Position numbers and translations under genes: made by a program. From Saccharicrinis sp050296935 (lineage in GTDB: Bacteria; Bacteroidota; Bacteroidia; Bacteroidales; Marinilabiliaceae): a stretch of 64,000 bases of DNA. Below are positions 18,579-28,562 of this stretch, one piece after another. Under the pieces are notes generated by a model. That model made no database searches. It was given only the letters and a program-made list of their open reading frames with translations, and was not told where the DNA came from. Numbering within the stretch: the stretch's first letter is position 1; each line of letters begins with the position of its first letter. Location: contig JBNKRV010000074.1 of NCBI GenBank assembly GCA_050296935.1, forward strand, positions 22,772 to 86,771, in the 5' to 3' direction.

Positions 18579-19709
18579 ATGAAGAGTTTAGTAGTATTAA
18601 TGATTGCAGGTTGGATTGGAGTTATGGCAATGGGGCAGTCGGTTTCTGACGAACTGGTGTCGTTTATTGGTGTTGGTGACATGATGTTTGGCACAGCTTT
18701 CCCCGATAAAAAATATCTTCCGCCCAATAATGATCCATTACCCTATATATCAGAAGCAATTCCATATTTAAAAAGTGCAGATGTAACTTTCGGTAACCTG
18801 GAAGGATGTTTGCTGGATGAAGGACCTGTTTTTAAATCGTGCAAGGATATCACTAAATGTTACGCTTTTAGAATGCCTGAGCGTTTTGCTGCTATATTAA
18901 ATGAAGCCGGTTTTGATGTTTTAAATCTGGCCAATAATCATATTAGAGACTTTGGACCGGCAGGACTACAGACGACACGTTATCACCTTGATCAGTTACA
19001 AATTCCCTGGGGGGGATTACTGGATAAACCAACAGACTCGCTGAATGCTAAAGGATTGAAGGTTGGTTTTGCCGGATTTTCACCCAACACAGGAACAGTT
19101 GATATTAATGACATAGATAATGCTGTTAGAATTGTTACTCAGCTAAAAAGTACCTGTGATATTGTAATAGTATCATTTCATGGTGGAGCAGAAGGAGCAA
19201 AACATCAGCATGTGACACGTAAGTCTGAAATATTTTATGGAGAAAACAGGAGTAATGTATATGAATTTGCTCATGCCATGATTGACGCAGGTGCTGATAT
19301 TATATTTGGTCATGGACCTCATGTTACACGTGCTATTGAAGTGTATAAAAAACGATTTATTGCCTATAGTTTAGGTAATTTTGCCACCTATTCACGATTT
19401 AACTTATCTGGTCCCAATGCATTAACACCTATTATAAAAGTGTATACGAATAAAGAAGGTGAATTTGTAAAAGGTGAAATAATTCCTTTTAAACAGGTTA
19501 AAAATGTGGCACTAATGTACGATAATAGTAATGCCGTCATTCATAAAATTAAAGACCTGACACTTCTTGATTTCCCTGAATTAAGAGATCGGTTAATTAT
19601 CGAGTCAGATGGTAAATTCAGTATGCCATTTGAAACTAAAATGAAGCCCCGTGGACTTGATTTTTCTTTAGAAAAACATAGTATTAAGATTCCTGAAACT
19701 CTTGAATAG
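18579..19709 (+). CDS. CapA-family (PGA_cap) metallophosphatase-like protein, copy 1
   Basis: I set the start at 18579 (MKSLVVLMIAGWIGVMAMGQ) because it gives a proper signal peptide; the frame is open from 18522. The mature protein of about 355 residues has the CapA pattern: GVGDMMFG near the start, FGNLEGCL, NLANNHIRDFG, IVSFHGGAEG, and GHGPHVTRAIE near the C-terminus. These Asp, Asn and His residues form the metal site of the calcineurin-like fold. CapA proteins act in poly-gamma-glutamate capsule export, but in Bacteroidota many lone CapA homologues have no known role. No capBCDE genes are nearby. Confidence 0.85.
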   Translation: MKSLVVLMIAGWIGVMAMGQSVSDELVSFIGVGDMMFGTAFPDKKYLPPNNDPLPYISEAIPYLKSADVTFGNLEGCLLDEGPVFKSCKDITKCYAFRMPERFAAILNEAGFDVLNLANNHIRDFGPAGLQTTRYHLDQLQIPWGGLLDKPTDSLNAKGLKVGFAGFSPNTGTVDINDIDNAVRIVTQLKSTCDIVIVSFHGGAEGAKHQHVTRKSEIFYGENRSNVYEFAHAMIDAGADIIFGHGPHVTRAIEVYKKRFIAYSLGNFATYSRFNLSGPNALTPIIKVYTNKEGEFVKGEIIPFKQVKNVALMYDNSNAVIHKIKDLTLLDFPELRDRLIIESDGKFSMPFETKMKPRGLDFSLEKHSIKIPETLE

Positions 19710-19730
19710 ATTCTCAGAAGTCAGATTAAA

Positions 19731-21551
19731 TCAATTTCCATTAAAGCTGATAGATCCTTTGTTTTCCTGATCGGGATCATAGGCATATATTTCACGTAAT
19801 ATTTTTGCGTACCTGGCATATAAAATTCTTCGTTTTAATTTTAAGGTAGGAGATAATTCACCAGAAGCAGAGGTCCATGGCTCACATACAATTCTGAATC
19901 GTTTGATCTGTTCGTGCTGACCAATTAGGTTATTGGTTTTGGCAACTTCTTTTTGGATTACTTTAAGAACCTGTTTGTCTTGAACCAATTCCTTATTATC
20001 TCTGAAATGAATTTTATGATCATGAGCCCACATATGCAGATAATCAAAATTTGGAGAGATTAAAGCAGATGCAAATTTTTCACTTTCGCCAACAACCATG
20101 GCCTGTTCAATAAATATAGATTCTTTAAGCATATTTTCAATCGCCTGTGGGGCAATGTATTTCCCACTTGAGGTCTTAAACATTTCTTTTTTTCGATCAG
20201 TAATTTTTAAAAATTTACCATTCACTAATTCACCTATATCGCCGGTATGAAACCAACCCTCATCATCCATAACTTCTTTTGTTAATTCAGGTTGTTTAAA
20301 GTAACCCTTCATCACGTTAGGGCCTTTAACTAATATTTCACCATCTTCATCAATCTTAACAGTAACATTATTTAATATAGGTCCAACAGTTCCTATCATT
20401 ACATTACCTGCTTTACTATGGTAGTTGGTGGCAATTACCGGGGAGGTTTCAGTTAGTCCGTAACCTTCCATTAAAGCAATGTCGGCAGCAAAAAATAGTC
20501 TGCTTAAACGAGGCTGTAAGGCAGCACCCCCTGAAATAATAAAATCCAACTGGCCTCCAAATGTTTTTTGCCATTGACTAAAAACGAGTTTTCTGGCCAT
20601 CTTTAATTTTAATTGATACAGATAACGATGTTTATTTTCTGTGCAATATCTTTCACCTAATCGCATAGCCCAAAAGAAAATGGCTTTTTTTGCTCCCGTA
20701 AGATCTTCTCCTTTAGATACAATACGGTCGTAAATACGCTCAATCACTCTGGGAACCGTAGCAAAAGCATTGGCTTTTATTTCAATTAAATCAGATGCTA
20801 TTGAACCCAGGTTTTCTGAGTAATATATGCTGCATTCTTTGGCCTGAAACAGGTAGTTTGCCAGGCGCTCATATACATGACAAAGAGGAAGAAAGCTTAA
20901 TATTCGTTTTTTACTGTTAAGCTCAAAATAGTCCCATACACCTGCTACATTACTTAAAAAATTCTCATGAGTTAACATAACACCTTTGGGTAATCCTGTA
21001 GTTCCTGATGTATAAATAATTGAGGCCACATCGTTTGATTCAACCTCACTTTTAATACTCTTAAACCGTGCATTTAATTTTACTTTGTTGTCCTCCCCTT
21101 GTTGACATACCATATCCCATTTTTCAGATCCATCAACTTTATTAAAGGTAAGCACATTGCCAATTTGATTAATTTTTTCTGTCAGAGGTTTGATTCTGTT
21201 ATAAAGGCCAGAGTCGGAAACAATCACCATCTTAGCATCAGAATGAGTGAAAATATGAGTAAACTCTTCATCACTTATGGTTGGATATACAGGTACATGA
21301 ATTACGCCAATCATAGCCATGCCCATATCTACAAAATTCCATTCCGGTCGGTTATTGGACACTGTGGCAATTTTATCGCCCTTTTCAAATCCCATACTGA
21401 GTAATCCTAAAGCAAAGTTTTTAGCATTCTCATAATATTCGTTTACACTGAATTTAACCCAACTTCCATTTTTTTTAGCACAAAGAATATCCTGTTTGTT
21501 GCTATTCTCTTTTAAGTGCTTTAAAATATCAAACGTTCTCTCAAATTTCAT
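19731..21551 (-). CDS. Long-chain acyl-CoA synthetase (AMP-forming)
   Basis: I chose the start at 21551 (MKFERTFDIL); nine more residues are open upstream. The protein has about 606 residues. It has the ATP-binding loop IIYTSGTTGLPKG, the adenylate motif GYGLTETSP, and the hinge GWFHTGDIGEL followed by ITDRKKEMFKTSSGK with the catalytic lysine region. It activates long-chain fatty acids with ATP and CoA at the membrane. The length and the C-terminal insert match the bacterial AMP-dependent long-chain synthetase branch that resembles eukaryotic ACSL. It lies between two CapA-like genes on the other strand, so it has its own promoter. Confidence 0.92.
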   Translation of the reverse strand: MKFERTFDILKHLKENSNKQDILCAKKNGSWVKFSVNEYYENAKNFALGLLSMGFEKGDKIATVSNNRPEWNFVDMGMAMIGVIHVPVYPTISDEEFTHIFTHSDAKMVIVSDSGLYNRIKPLTEKINQIGNVLTFNKVDGSEKWDMVCQQGEDNKVKLNARFKSIKSEVESNDVASIIYTSGTTGLPKGVMLTHENFLSNVAGVWDYFELNSKKRILSFLPLCHVYERLANYLFQAKECSIYYSENLGSIASDLIEIKANAFATVPRVIERIYDRIVSKGEDLTGAKKAIFFWAMRLGERYCTENKHRYLYQLKLKMARKLVFSQWQKTFGGQLDFIISGGAALQPRLSRLFFAADIALMEGYGLTETSPVIATNYHSKAGNVMIGTVGPILNNVTVKIDEDGEILVKGPNVMKGYFKQPELTKEVMDDEGWFHTGDIGELVNGKFLKITDRKKEMFKTSSGKYIAPQAIENMLKESIFIEQAMVVGESEKFASALISPNFDYLHMWAHDHKIHFRDNKELVQDKQVLKVIQKEVAKTNNLIGQHEQIKRFRIVCEPWTSASGELSPTLKLKRRILYARYAKILREIYAYDPDQENKGSISFNGN

Positions 21552-21827
21552 CGTATCAAATTTTCCAAATCCGCGCAATTTAATACTTTCTTAATATAAA
21601 ACTTGTGAATCCTATGGTCAAAATTACAATACTATTATACTGTTAGTTAAAATTAATAAGTATATGTGTGATGTAAGGTGTTGATTTTGTTGTTGTTATT
21701 TATAGTAGATTATGAGGAATTTTGTTTAGGTATAAGTCGTATTTATTGGTTCTGTGGTGATAAAAAGGGGAGAGGAACTTTAAAATAGTAAGTGATTAAA
21801 GAATTTAGCCGGATATTTCTGCTAACA

Positions 21828-21969
21828 AGTGCCTGTTCATAAAGTCATGTGTTTGGTGTATAAAGTTAAATACAAGGTGTGTGAAAAATTCAAACCGCAG
21901 TATACCAGCGTATATGAGGATCTGGATTTTGAGCAACAACGCAGTACCTGGACTTTATAGACGAACATT
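21828..21969 (+). repeat. 143-bp inverted-repeat element, copy 2
   Basis: The ends are AGTGCCTGTTCATAAAGTC on the left and GACTTTATAGACGAACATT on the right, imperfect inverted repeats of about 19 bases. The interior (AAATTCAAACCGCAGTATAC and the following 60 bases) is nearly identical to the copy at 56600-56742. There is no reading frame inside, so it is MITE-like. No clear target duplication is left. Confidence 0.85.
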
Positions 21970-22028
21970 AGAGAAGAATAGGTCAGGAAGAAATAATTAG
22001 ATGCAGATTAAGCCATTTTCCTGATCAA

Positions 22029-22058
22029 ATTGTTATCATTACTAAATGATTATATTTG
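22029..22058 (+). promoter_or_regulatory. Bacteroidota-type promoter for the second capA-like gene
   Basis: TTG at 22030-22032 and TATATTTG at 22051-22058, 18 bases apart, match the TTTG / TAnnTTTG pattern. The ATG lies 38 bases downstream. Confidence 0.6.
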
Positions 22059-22095
22059 TTCGTTGATGATACATGGAATTTAAATAGAATAAGCT

Positions 22096-23202
22096 ATGGG
22101 AAAGATTTTACTACTATTCGTGTTTTGGGTAAGCTTTTTTCAAACTTCCTTTTCGCAAGATACAACAACCGTATCCTTTGTATTTATGGGAGATATTATG
22201 GGGCATGATACTCAAATTAACAGTGCTTATAATTCAAGTACCGGAGAATATGAATATGATAATTGCTTTAAATATGTAAGTAATATTTTTGAAGATGCTG
22301 ATTTTGCGGTTGCAAATCTTGAAGTTAGTCTGGCAGGTTCTCCATATAAAGGATATCCTCAGTTTAGTTCTCCTGATAATTTGGCTGTGGCCTTAAAAGA
22401 GGCAGGAGTGGATGCTTTGGTTACTGCCAATAATCATTGTATCGACAGAAGGAAACAAGGATTAGAGCGTACCATTGATGTATTGGATAGTTTAAAAATT
22501 CCGCATACCGGTACATTCAGAAATGCAATTGAGAAAGAAAAAAACAATGCATTACTACTGGAAAAAAATGGTGTTAAAGTAGCCATTATCAATTATACTT
22601 ATGGAACAAATGGGATACCTGTAACAGCACCTAATGTTGTAAATTTTATTGATGATGAGGTAATTGTAAATGATATAAAACGCGCGAAAGCTTTAATGCC
22701 GGATAAGATTATTGCATTTGTGCATTGGGGTTTAGAGTATCAAACCACGCAAAACAAGGAGCAGGAAAGGATCAATTCACTATTTAAAGATAATGGAGTT
22801 GATGTGGTAATAGGTTCACATCCACACGTTTTGCAACCTATATATTTTGATCAGGATCATTTTGTTGTCTTCTCTTTGGGTAATTTTATCTCAAACCAAA
22901 GGACAGCCCCAAGGGATGGAGGTGTTATGGTGCGTATAGAACTTTCCAAATCAGGAAAACAAACCATTGTAAGTAATGCCGGATATTATCTTACTTGGGT
23001 TTATACTCCGGTGATTAATAACAAAAAGGAATTTTACGTTTTGCCGGTTACGCCATTTGAGGAGGACAGACTTTTTATGACCAGTAAATCCAATGCAAGA
23101 TTAAAAGAGTACGGAAAAGAAGCCCGTGAAATCTTTAAGTATAATAGAAATATTAAGGAGTATTTTTTTAATAAAGATCTACCTGGATGGATAAAAAAAT
23201 GA
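22096..23202 (+). CDS. CapA-family (PGA_cap) metallophosphatase-like protein, copy 2
   Basis: The protein has 368 residues with a signal peptide (MGKILLLFVFWVSFFQTSFS, cut after FSQ). CapA motifs are in order: FMGDIMGHD, VANLEVSLAG, VTANNHCIDR, FVHWGLEYQ, and GSHPHVLQP close to the C-terminus. It is closer to the standard CapA pattern than the copy at 18579 (the GSHPH block is intact). As with copy 1, no capsule operon adjoins it; only the acyl-CoA synthetase gene separates the two copies. Confidence 0.87.
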   Translation: MGKILLLFVFWVSFFQTSFSQDTTTVSFVFMGDIMGHDTQINSAYNSSTGEYEYDNCFKYVSNIFEDADFAVANLEVSLAGSPYKGYPQFSSPDNLAVALKEAGVDALVTANNHCIDRRKQGLERTIDVLDSLKIPHTGTFRNAIEKEKNNALLLEKNGVKVAIINYTYGTNGIPVTAPNVVNFIDDEVIVNDIKRAKALMPDKIIAFVHWGLEYQTTQNKEQERINSLFKDNGVDVVIGSHPHVLQPIYFDQDHFVVFSLGNFISNQRTAPRDGGVMVRIELSKSGKQTIVSNAGYYLTWVYTPVINNKKEFYVLPVTPFEEDRLFMTSKSNARLKEYGKEAREIFKYNRNIKEYFFNKDLPGWIKK

Positions 23203-23333
23203 TGTGATTAGGAAGGGTTTAAGAACAAGCAAGAATCTTTACGCCATGAATCTAATCACATCAAATAAAATAATTTAGAGAAATTTAAAATGTCGAAATT
23301 TCAATACTGGTAATATTTTGGTATTCTGTTTAT

Positions 23334-23753
23334 TTAGTGAAATACTAATATCGCCACTATAACAACAGCAATACTTATTATAAGGTTCACTAATTGTAAT
23401 ATATTTACTTTCTGAAAGTCTCCTGATTGTTGAGATTTTTTTGCTTTTTTAGCTTTAATACTAAGTAATACCAATACTATTAATAGTACAAACACAAAAG
23501 CTAGTTTGGTAACTAATAAGGGCTTTTCTCCTAATAACGACCAGTATGGAGTCATTAAATAGCCTCCTGAAATAATTAATAACGTTAATCCTGTTTTTCC
23601 CAGATAATTTAATGATAGAAGTGCCGAGTCAAATTTGTTTTTAATTTCTTCATTCCATTTACCTGTAACCTTATTCAGCATAAAAAAGGAGAAGGAAGAT
23701 CCGACAAAAATGGCAACGGACAAAATATGAACAATAAGCATTATATCTCTCAT
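23334..23753 (-). CDS. Small four-helix integral membrane protein
   Basis: The protein has 139 residues and about four membrane helices: residues 5-25, 48-65, 80-100 and 118-138, with a positive loop (KAKKAKKSQQ) between the last two. It resembles the DUF2269 / CopD-like group of small membrane proteins, which have His residues in the first helix (here IVHIL). I cannot name a function. It is alone, pointing towards the capA-like gene. Confidence 0.65.
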   Translation of the reverse strand: MRDIMLIVHILSVAIFVGSSFSFFMLNKVTGKWNEEIKNKFDSALLSLNYLGKTGLTLLIISGGYLMTPYWSLLGEKPLLVTKLAFVFVLLIVLVLLSIKAKKAKKSQQSGDFQKVNILQLVNLIISIAVVIVAILVFH

Positions 23754-23970
23754 GTCTTTTTTTTAGTTATGCTAATGAAACTCTGAATTATTGTTTTTGT
23801 TTAATGTAGAGCTCAGAAAATCGATTTCTTTAACAAATTTCTTGTATATCAGACTTTAATGCGTTGTAATTGCTTCGTATCCATATGCTGTATAATAGCT
23901 TTAAAAACTTATTTGTGATTATGAAATTCTAAAATCTTTAGTGTTCTTTGTATTCAGAAAAGTAAACAAT

Positions 23971-24801
23971 ATGCTAGATTTTAAAATTGACGAAATTAAG
24001 TGTACTCAATGTGGACTTTGTTCTCAGGAATGTCCTACATTGATTATCAACGGAAAGAAAGGGATTCCTGAAATAAAAGACGGAAAGGAACCGAATTGTA
24101 TTAAATGTCAGCACTGTTTGGCAGTCTGTCCTGCAGGGGCATTGTCTATTTTTGGTAAAAATCCTGATGATAGCGAGCTGGTTAAAGGTGAAATGCCTGA
24201 TCCTGAATCAATGGGCAGACTCATGAAAACCCGTAGATCTACGCGGAAATTTGCAAAGGAAGAGTTAGATCAGGACTTGATTCAAAAGCTACTGGAAACA
24301 GCTGCCTATGCACCAACAGGTCATAATAAGAACTCTGTATTGTTTTCAATCACTCAAACCAAAGAGGAGCTGAGTAAGGTACGAAATCTGGTTTACGATG
24401 GTATTAAAAAAGCCAAGGAAGAAGGTACGCTTTTACCTCATTTGAGTTATATGGCTAACCTACAGCAAATATGGGAAAGTAAGGGGGTGGATATATTATT
24501 TCGTAATGCTCCTCATTTGATTATAGCTACCGCCCCCCAAAAAATATCGTCACCTGAAGCGGATAGTCACATCTCGCTGAGTTATTTTGAATTATTGGCC
24601 AATTCGTACGGTATTGGTACGCTATGGAATGGAATGGTGAAATGGGTACTTGAAGATATTGCTCCGGATATCAAAACTCAAATTGGCATACCTGAGGACC
24701 ATGTAATGGGATTTGTGATGATTTTTGGAAAACCTGCAGTCAAATATGCCCGGTCAATACAAAGTGATGGGTTGAGAGTAAACAAAATAAGCTTATCCTA
24801 A
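23971..24801 (+). CDS. Nitroreductase-family protein with N-terminal 2x[4Fe-4S] ferredoxin domain
   Basis: I placed the start at 23971 (MLDFKIDEIKC); a GTG-led extension from 23941 has no similarity to the family. The protein has 276 residues. Two ferredoxin-type clusters are bound by Cys11, 14, 17, 21 and Cys43, 46, 49, 53. A nitroreductase domain with FMN-binding features (RRSTRKF, then YAPTGHNKN) follows. Such fusions reduce flavin-bound substrates with electrons from iron-sulfur clusters and are frequent in anaerobes and facultative anaerobes. The natural substrate is not known. Confidence 0.88.
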   Translation: MLDFKIDEIKCTQCGLCSQECPTLIINGKKGIPEIKDGKEPNCIKCQHCLAVCPAGALSIFGKNPDDSELVKGEMPDPESMGRLMKTRRSTRKFAKEELDQDLIQKLLETAAYAPTGHNKNSVLFSITQTKEELSKVRNLVYDGIKKAKEEGTLLPHLSYMANLQQIWESKGVDILFRNAPHLIIATAPQKISSPEADSHISLSYFELLANSYGIGTLWNGMVKWVLEDIAPDIKTQIGIPEDHVMGFVMIFGKPAVKYARSIQSDGLRVNKISLS

Positions 24802-24829
24802 GTATAGCTCATAATGTATGTTAAAGAAT

Positions 24830-24870
24830 AACAGGCTGCAAAGATTTAGATTTTTGCAGCCTGTTAAAAA
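24830..24870. terminator. Bidirectional terminator between nitroreductase and BCCP genes
   Basis: AACAGGCTGCAAA at 24830-24842 pairs perfectly with TTTGCAGCCTGTT at 24853-24865. The stem has A and T runs on both sides and lies between converging genes. Confidence 0.85.
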
Positions 24871-24895
24871 TATTTATAAACAATAAAAAGGCCGC

Positions 24896-25417
24896 TTATT
24901 TGCCTGGATCAATTTCAAAAAGAAGTTGATCCTTCATTACGGTTTCATCAGATTTAGCATTTAAACTCTTGATGGTGCCGTTAATAGGGCTGATTATTTC
25001 ATTCTGCATTTTCATAGCCTCCAGAATCATAACAGGTTCACCCTTGTGTACATCTTGTCCTTCAGACATTAATACAGCAACAATTTCACCGGGAAGTGGG
25101 GCATTTACTTTCTCAACTTTTTTGCCGGAGTTTTTTGATAATCTTTTTTTCCGTTTGCTTGCTATTTCTGTTTCAATTGTAAAATGATAAGTATTACCAT
25201 TGATCATCACAGAACATTCATTTTGTTTGAGGCTTACAATTTCACCGATGTGCGATCTGTTACCACATTTTACCACATACTCGTCATTTTCAATATTGTC
25301 AATAGAAATGTCTGTTTTGCGGTTGTTTATCTTATAAATATCATTGTCCTTAACTTGCACAGTTACCTTTTTTTCGCCCGTAAGGATGTATTTTTTTGTT
25401 GACTGTAGTAGTTTCAT
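24896..25417 (-). CDS. Biotin carboxyl carrier subunit of an acyl-CoA carboxylase
   Basis: The protein has 173 residues. The C-terminal biotinyl domain has the canonical EAMKM motif, with the biotinylated Lys136. A Pro-rich hinge (VNAPLPGEIVAVL) precedes it. The N-terminal 90 residues are a beta-rich region like that linking carrier and carboxylase in propionyl-CoA carboxylases. It is the last of three genes transcribed together and starts 2 bases after the biotin carboxylase ends. Carboxybiotin formed by the carboxylase is passed to the carboxyltransferase. Confidence 0.93.
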   Translation of the reverse strand: MKLLQSTKKYILTGEKKVTVQVKDNDIYKINNRKTDISIDNIENDEYVVKCGNRSHIGEIVSLKQNECSVMINGNTYHFTIETEIASKRKKRLSKNSGKKVEKVNAPLPGEIVAVLMSEGQDVHKGEPVMILEAMKMQNEIISPINGTIKSLNAKSDETVMKDQLLFEIDPGK

Positions 25418-25419
25418 TT

Positions 25420-26910
25420 TTAGCCTTTTATTTTTTTACTCATTGCCCACACCGAAACCGGTTTGTCACCTAATTCATCAGAATTAATTTTGTCTTGCTC
25501 CGTTAAATATGCTTTCATAGCAAGGGCAGCGGCAGCAATCAGTTCATTATCTTCTTGATAATAGCTTTGTTCCAGATCTGTTTCAATAAATGAAGTGGTG
25601 TATTTACCTTTAACAAAGGACGACGTTTGCATTACTTGTTTAAAAAATGGCAATGTTGTTTTTACACCTTTGATAGTGGTGTTTTCTAATACATTGCGAC
25701 AGTTTTTTATGGCCTCATTTCTGGTTTTTCCTGTAATAATCAGCTTGGCAACCAATGAATCAAAACTAGAAATAACAACCTTACCGGCCTTGTAACCTGA
25801 ATCGCACCTTAAATACTTTTTCTCAGGAATTTCCATTTGTTCAATTAAACCGGTTGAAGGGGCAAATCCTGATTGAACATCCTCCGCATTCACGCGAAGC
25901 TCAATTGCCCATCCATTAATTCTGATATCTTCTTGCTTGAGACTTAATTCTTCATCCTGAGCAACTCTGATTTGCTGTTCAATGATATCAACGCCTGTTA
26001 TTTCTTCAGTAATAGGGTGTTCTACCTGAACACGGGTATTCATCTCCATAAAATAATGGTTCAGATTGTCATCCAATAGAAACTCAACCGTTCCGGCACT
26101 ATAGTATTTCGTGGCTTTACATATTGTTACTGCATCGGCACCAATCTTTGTCCTTAGTTCATCGGTCAAAGCTGCAGAAGGAGCTTCTTCCAGCAGTTTC
26201 TGGTGTTTGCGTTGGATACTACATTCGCGCTCGAATAAGTGAATGATATTACCATGTTTATCTGCCAGTACCTGAAATTCAACGTGACGTGGATTTTCAA
26301 CGTATTTTTCAATTAACATGGAGTCGTTATCGAAAAGAGATTTCGCCTCGTTGGTGGCCAGTTTAAACATCAGTGGAAGTTCTTTTTTATGACGCACAAC
26401 GCGCATACCTTTTCCACCACCGCCGGCAACAGCTTTCAGGATAATCGGATAACCGATATTGATGGCGGTTTCTTCAGCTTCTTCCAAAGATGTAATAACA
26501 CCTTTGCTACCTTGCAATACCGGAATCTTATTTTTAAGAGCCATATCACGAGCCATACCTTTGTTACCCATTTGGTTGATGGCTTTTGATGAAGGTCCTA
26601 TAAAAATGATGTTATTACGTTCGCATTCACGAGGCAAAAACGGGTTTTCGGATAAGAAGCCATACCCGGGGTGGATGGCGTCAATCTTATATTCTAATGC
26701 TGTTTCAATTAACTTATCAATGTTGGTGTAAACATTGATAAATGAATTGTCCGAAACATCAATAACCTCATCTGCATGATTCAGGTGTAATGCATTAGGT
26801 TCGTGGTGCGATAAAAACATGTAAGTTTTAATACCCATCTTCTTTGCTGTTTTGGCAATTCGGATGGCAATCTCTCCACGGTTAGCAATTAAAATTGAGT
26901 TAATTTTCAT
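25420..26910 (-). CDS. Biotin carboxylase subunit of an acyl-CoA carboxylase
   Basis: The protein has 496 residues, an ATP-grasp enzyme: ANRGEIAIRI at the N-terminus, the glycine-rich AVAGGGGKGMRVV lid, the RECSIQRKHQKLLEEAPS block with catalytic residues, and MNTRVQVEHPITE. It carboxylates biotin on the carrier subunit using ATP and bicarbonate. The length is a little longer than acetyl-CoA biotin carboxylase (about 450), as in the separate subunits of propionyl-CoA carboxylase. It lies between the carboxyltransferase and carrier genes. Confidence 0.95.
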   Translation of the reverse strand: MKINSILIANRGEIAIRIAKTAKKMGIKTYMFLSHHEPNALHLNHADEVIDVSDNSFINVYTNIDKLIETALEYKIDAIHPGYGFLSENPFLPRECERNNIIFIGPSSKAINQMGNKGMARDMALKNKIPVLQGSKGVITSLEEAEETAINIGYPIILKAVAGGGGKGMRVVRHKKELPLMFKLATNEAKSLFDNDSMLIEKYVENPRHVEFQVLADKHGNIIHLFERECSIQRKHQKLLEEAPSAALTDELRTKIGADAVTICKATKYYSAGTVEFLLDDNLNHYFMEMNTRVQVEHPITEEITGVDIIEQQIRVAQDEELSLKQEDIRINGWAIELRVNAEDVQSGFAPSTGLIEQMEIPEKKYLRCDSGYKAGKVVISSFDSLVAKLIITGKTRNEAIKNCRNVLENTTIKGVKTTLPFFKQVMQTSSFVKGKYTTSFIETDLEQSYYQEDNELIAAAALAMKAYLTEQDKINSDELGDKPVSVWAMSKKIKG

Positions 26911-27020
26911 ATCTATTAGTCGTTTCGTATAACAGAACCCGGAATAACTACAAAAAACTTAATTACGCATTGTAAATGTTATTTACTATTCTCGATTCTG
27001 AATACTTAATACTCTTAAAA

Positions 27021-28562
27021 TTATAATGGCATGTTGCCATGCTTCCTTGTAGGATTTTGCTCTACTTTATTTTCCAATAAGGCAAAGGCATTTATAATTA
27101 CTTCGCGTGTTTCGGAAGGATCTATAACTTCATCAATATATCCTTTTTCGTCCGCCACATATGGATTTGCAACATTTTCCTTATAGTCAGCAATAAGCTT
27201 TCGCTTTAGCTCTTCAGGATTTTCAGCATCCAATAATTCTTTCCGATTTAATATTTTAACGGCTCCTTCAGGTCCCATTACAGCAACTTCCGCCGTTGGC
27301 CAGGCAAAATTAAAGTCGCCTCCCATATTTTTACTGTTCATTACAATGTAAGCACCTCCATAGGCTTTGCGAAGAATGACAGTAATTTTAGGAACAGTGG
27401 CTTCTGCAAACGCATAAAGTAATTTTGCTCCATGCATTATTATTGCATTTTGCTCCTGACTTTTACCAGGCATAAAACCGGGTACGTCTTCCAAAACAAG
27501 AACAGGGATATTGAATGAGTCGCAAAAACGAACAAATCGAGCTGCCTTTTTTGAGGCATTGATATCTAGTGTACCAGCCATAACTTTGGGTTGATTGGCC
27601 ACAATTCCAATTACCTGATTATCTAACCGGGCAAATCCAATAACAATGTTTTGTGCATGATTTTCCGCAACTTCGTAAAAAGAGTCTTTATCAACAATTA
27701 AACGAATTACATCTACTACATCGTATGGTTTATTAGGATCATCAGGTAATAATAGAGAAAGTTTCTCATTTTTTCCGGGAGCAATATCATCCTTTAAAGT
27801 CACTGGAGGGTGTTCAACATTATTGGAAGGGAGATAGCTTAGTAATTTTTTAACTCCCATAAGTGTATGTTCCTCATCATTAAAAATCATATCAGCAACA
27901 CCGCTTTGTGTCGCGTGCACTTCTGCACCACCCAGCTCTTCAAAAGTAGTATCCTCATTTAATACTTCTTTTACAACTTCAGGTCCGGTAACAAACATGT
28001 AGGAGGTATCTTTTGTCATAAACCTAAAATCTGTTAAGGCGGGAGAATAAACAGCACCTCCTGCAGCAGGTCCAAGGATTACAGATATTTGAGGAATAAC
28101 ACCACTACTTTTTACATTATGCATAAAAATTCCCGCATATCCAGCCAGACTGGCAACGCCTTCTTGTATACGAGCTCCTCCTGAGTCAATCAAACCAATG
28201 ATCGGATGTCCCATTTTCAGAGACATATCCTGTACTTTCTGAATCTTACGAGCGTGAATAAGCCCTAATGATCCTCCCATGAAATTAAAATCCTGAGCAT
28301 ATACAAAAACTTTTCTCCCGTTTATTGTTCCATAACCAACAATAACCCCATCTCCAAATAATTTTTCATCTTGTCTTCCCAGTGGTTTTACAAAAGCATC
28401 AATCTCTCTGAAACTATCTTTGTCCATTAAAAAGTCAATGCGTTCTCTTGCGGTAAGTTTACCTTTGGCATGTTGCTTGCTATAATAATTTTCATCGTAC
28501 TGAGAAAGCAGTCTGTCGTTTCTTTCATGAAACCTTTTAAATGGGATCCTATTGTCCTTCAT
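27021..28562 (-). CDS. Acyl-CoA (propionyl-/methylmalonyl-type) carboxyltransferase
   Basis: The protein has 513 residues and is the fused alpha/beta type of carboxyltransferase. Features are KLTARERIDFLMD near the start, GSLGLIHARKIQKV, the oxyanion region DSGGARIQEGV, GPAAGGAVYSPAL, and in the second half VPGFMPG and KAYGGAYIVMN. It moves the carboxyl group from biotin to propionyl-CoA or a similar acyl-CoA. With the ATP-driven carboxylase downstream it forms a propionyl-CoA carboxylase; a membrane decarboxylase pump is less likely because no beta subunit is present. It heads a three-gene minus-strand operon. Confidence 0.93.
   Translation of the reverse strand: MKDNRIPFKRFHERNDRLLSQYDENYYSKQHAKGKLTARERIDFLMDKDSFREIDAFVKPLGRQDEKLFGDGVIVGYGTINGRKVFVYAQDFNFMGGSLGLIHARKIQKVQDMSLKMGHPIIGLIDSGGARIQEGVASLAGYAGIFMHNVKSSGVIPQISVILGPAAGGAVYSPALTDFRFMTKDTSYMFVTGPEVVKEVLNEDTTFEELGGAEVHATQSGVADMIFNDEEHTLMGVKKLLSYLPSNNVEHPPVTLKDDIAPGKNEKLSLLLPDDPNKPYDVVDVIRLIVDKDSFYEVAENHAQNIVIGFARLDNQVIGIVANQPKVMAGTLDINASKKAARFVRFCDSFNIPVLVLEDVPGFMPGKSQEQNAIIMHGAKLLYAFAEATVPKITVILRKAYGGAYIVMNSKNMGGDFNFAWPTAEVAVMGPEGAVKILNRKELLDAENPEELKRKLIADYKENVANPYVADEKGYIDEVIDPSETREVIINAFALLENKVEQNPTRKHGNMPL

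Larger units (their letters stand above)
21579..22095. other. Intergenic region with one inverted-repeat element
   Basis: Between the start of the acyl-CoA synthetase gene and the second capA-like gene there are about 520 bases. They hold the repeat at 21828-21969 and a promoter at 22029-22058. I see no gene in the remaining AT-rich sequence. Confidence 0.5.
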
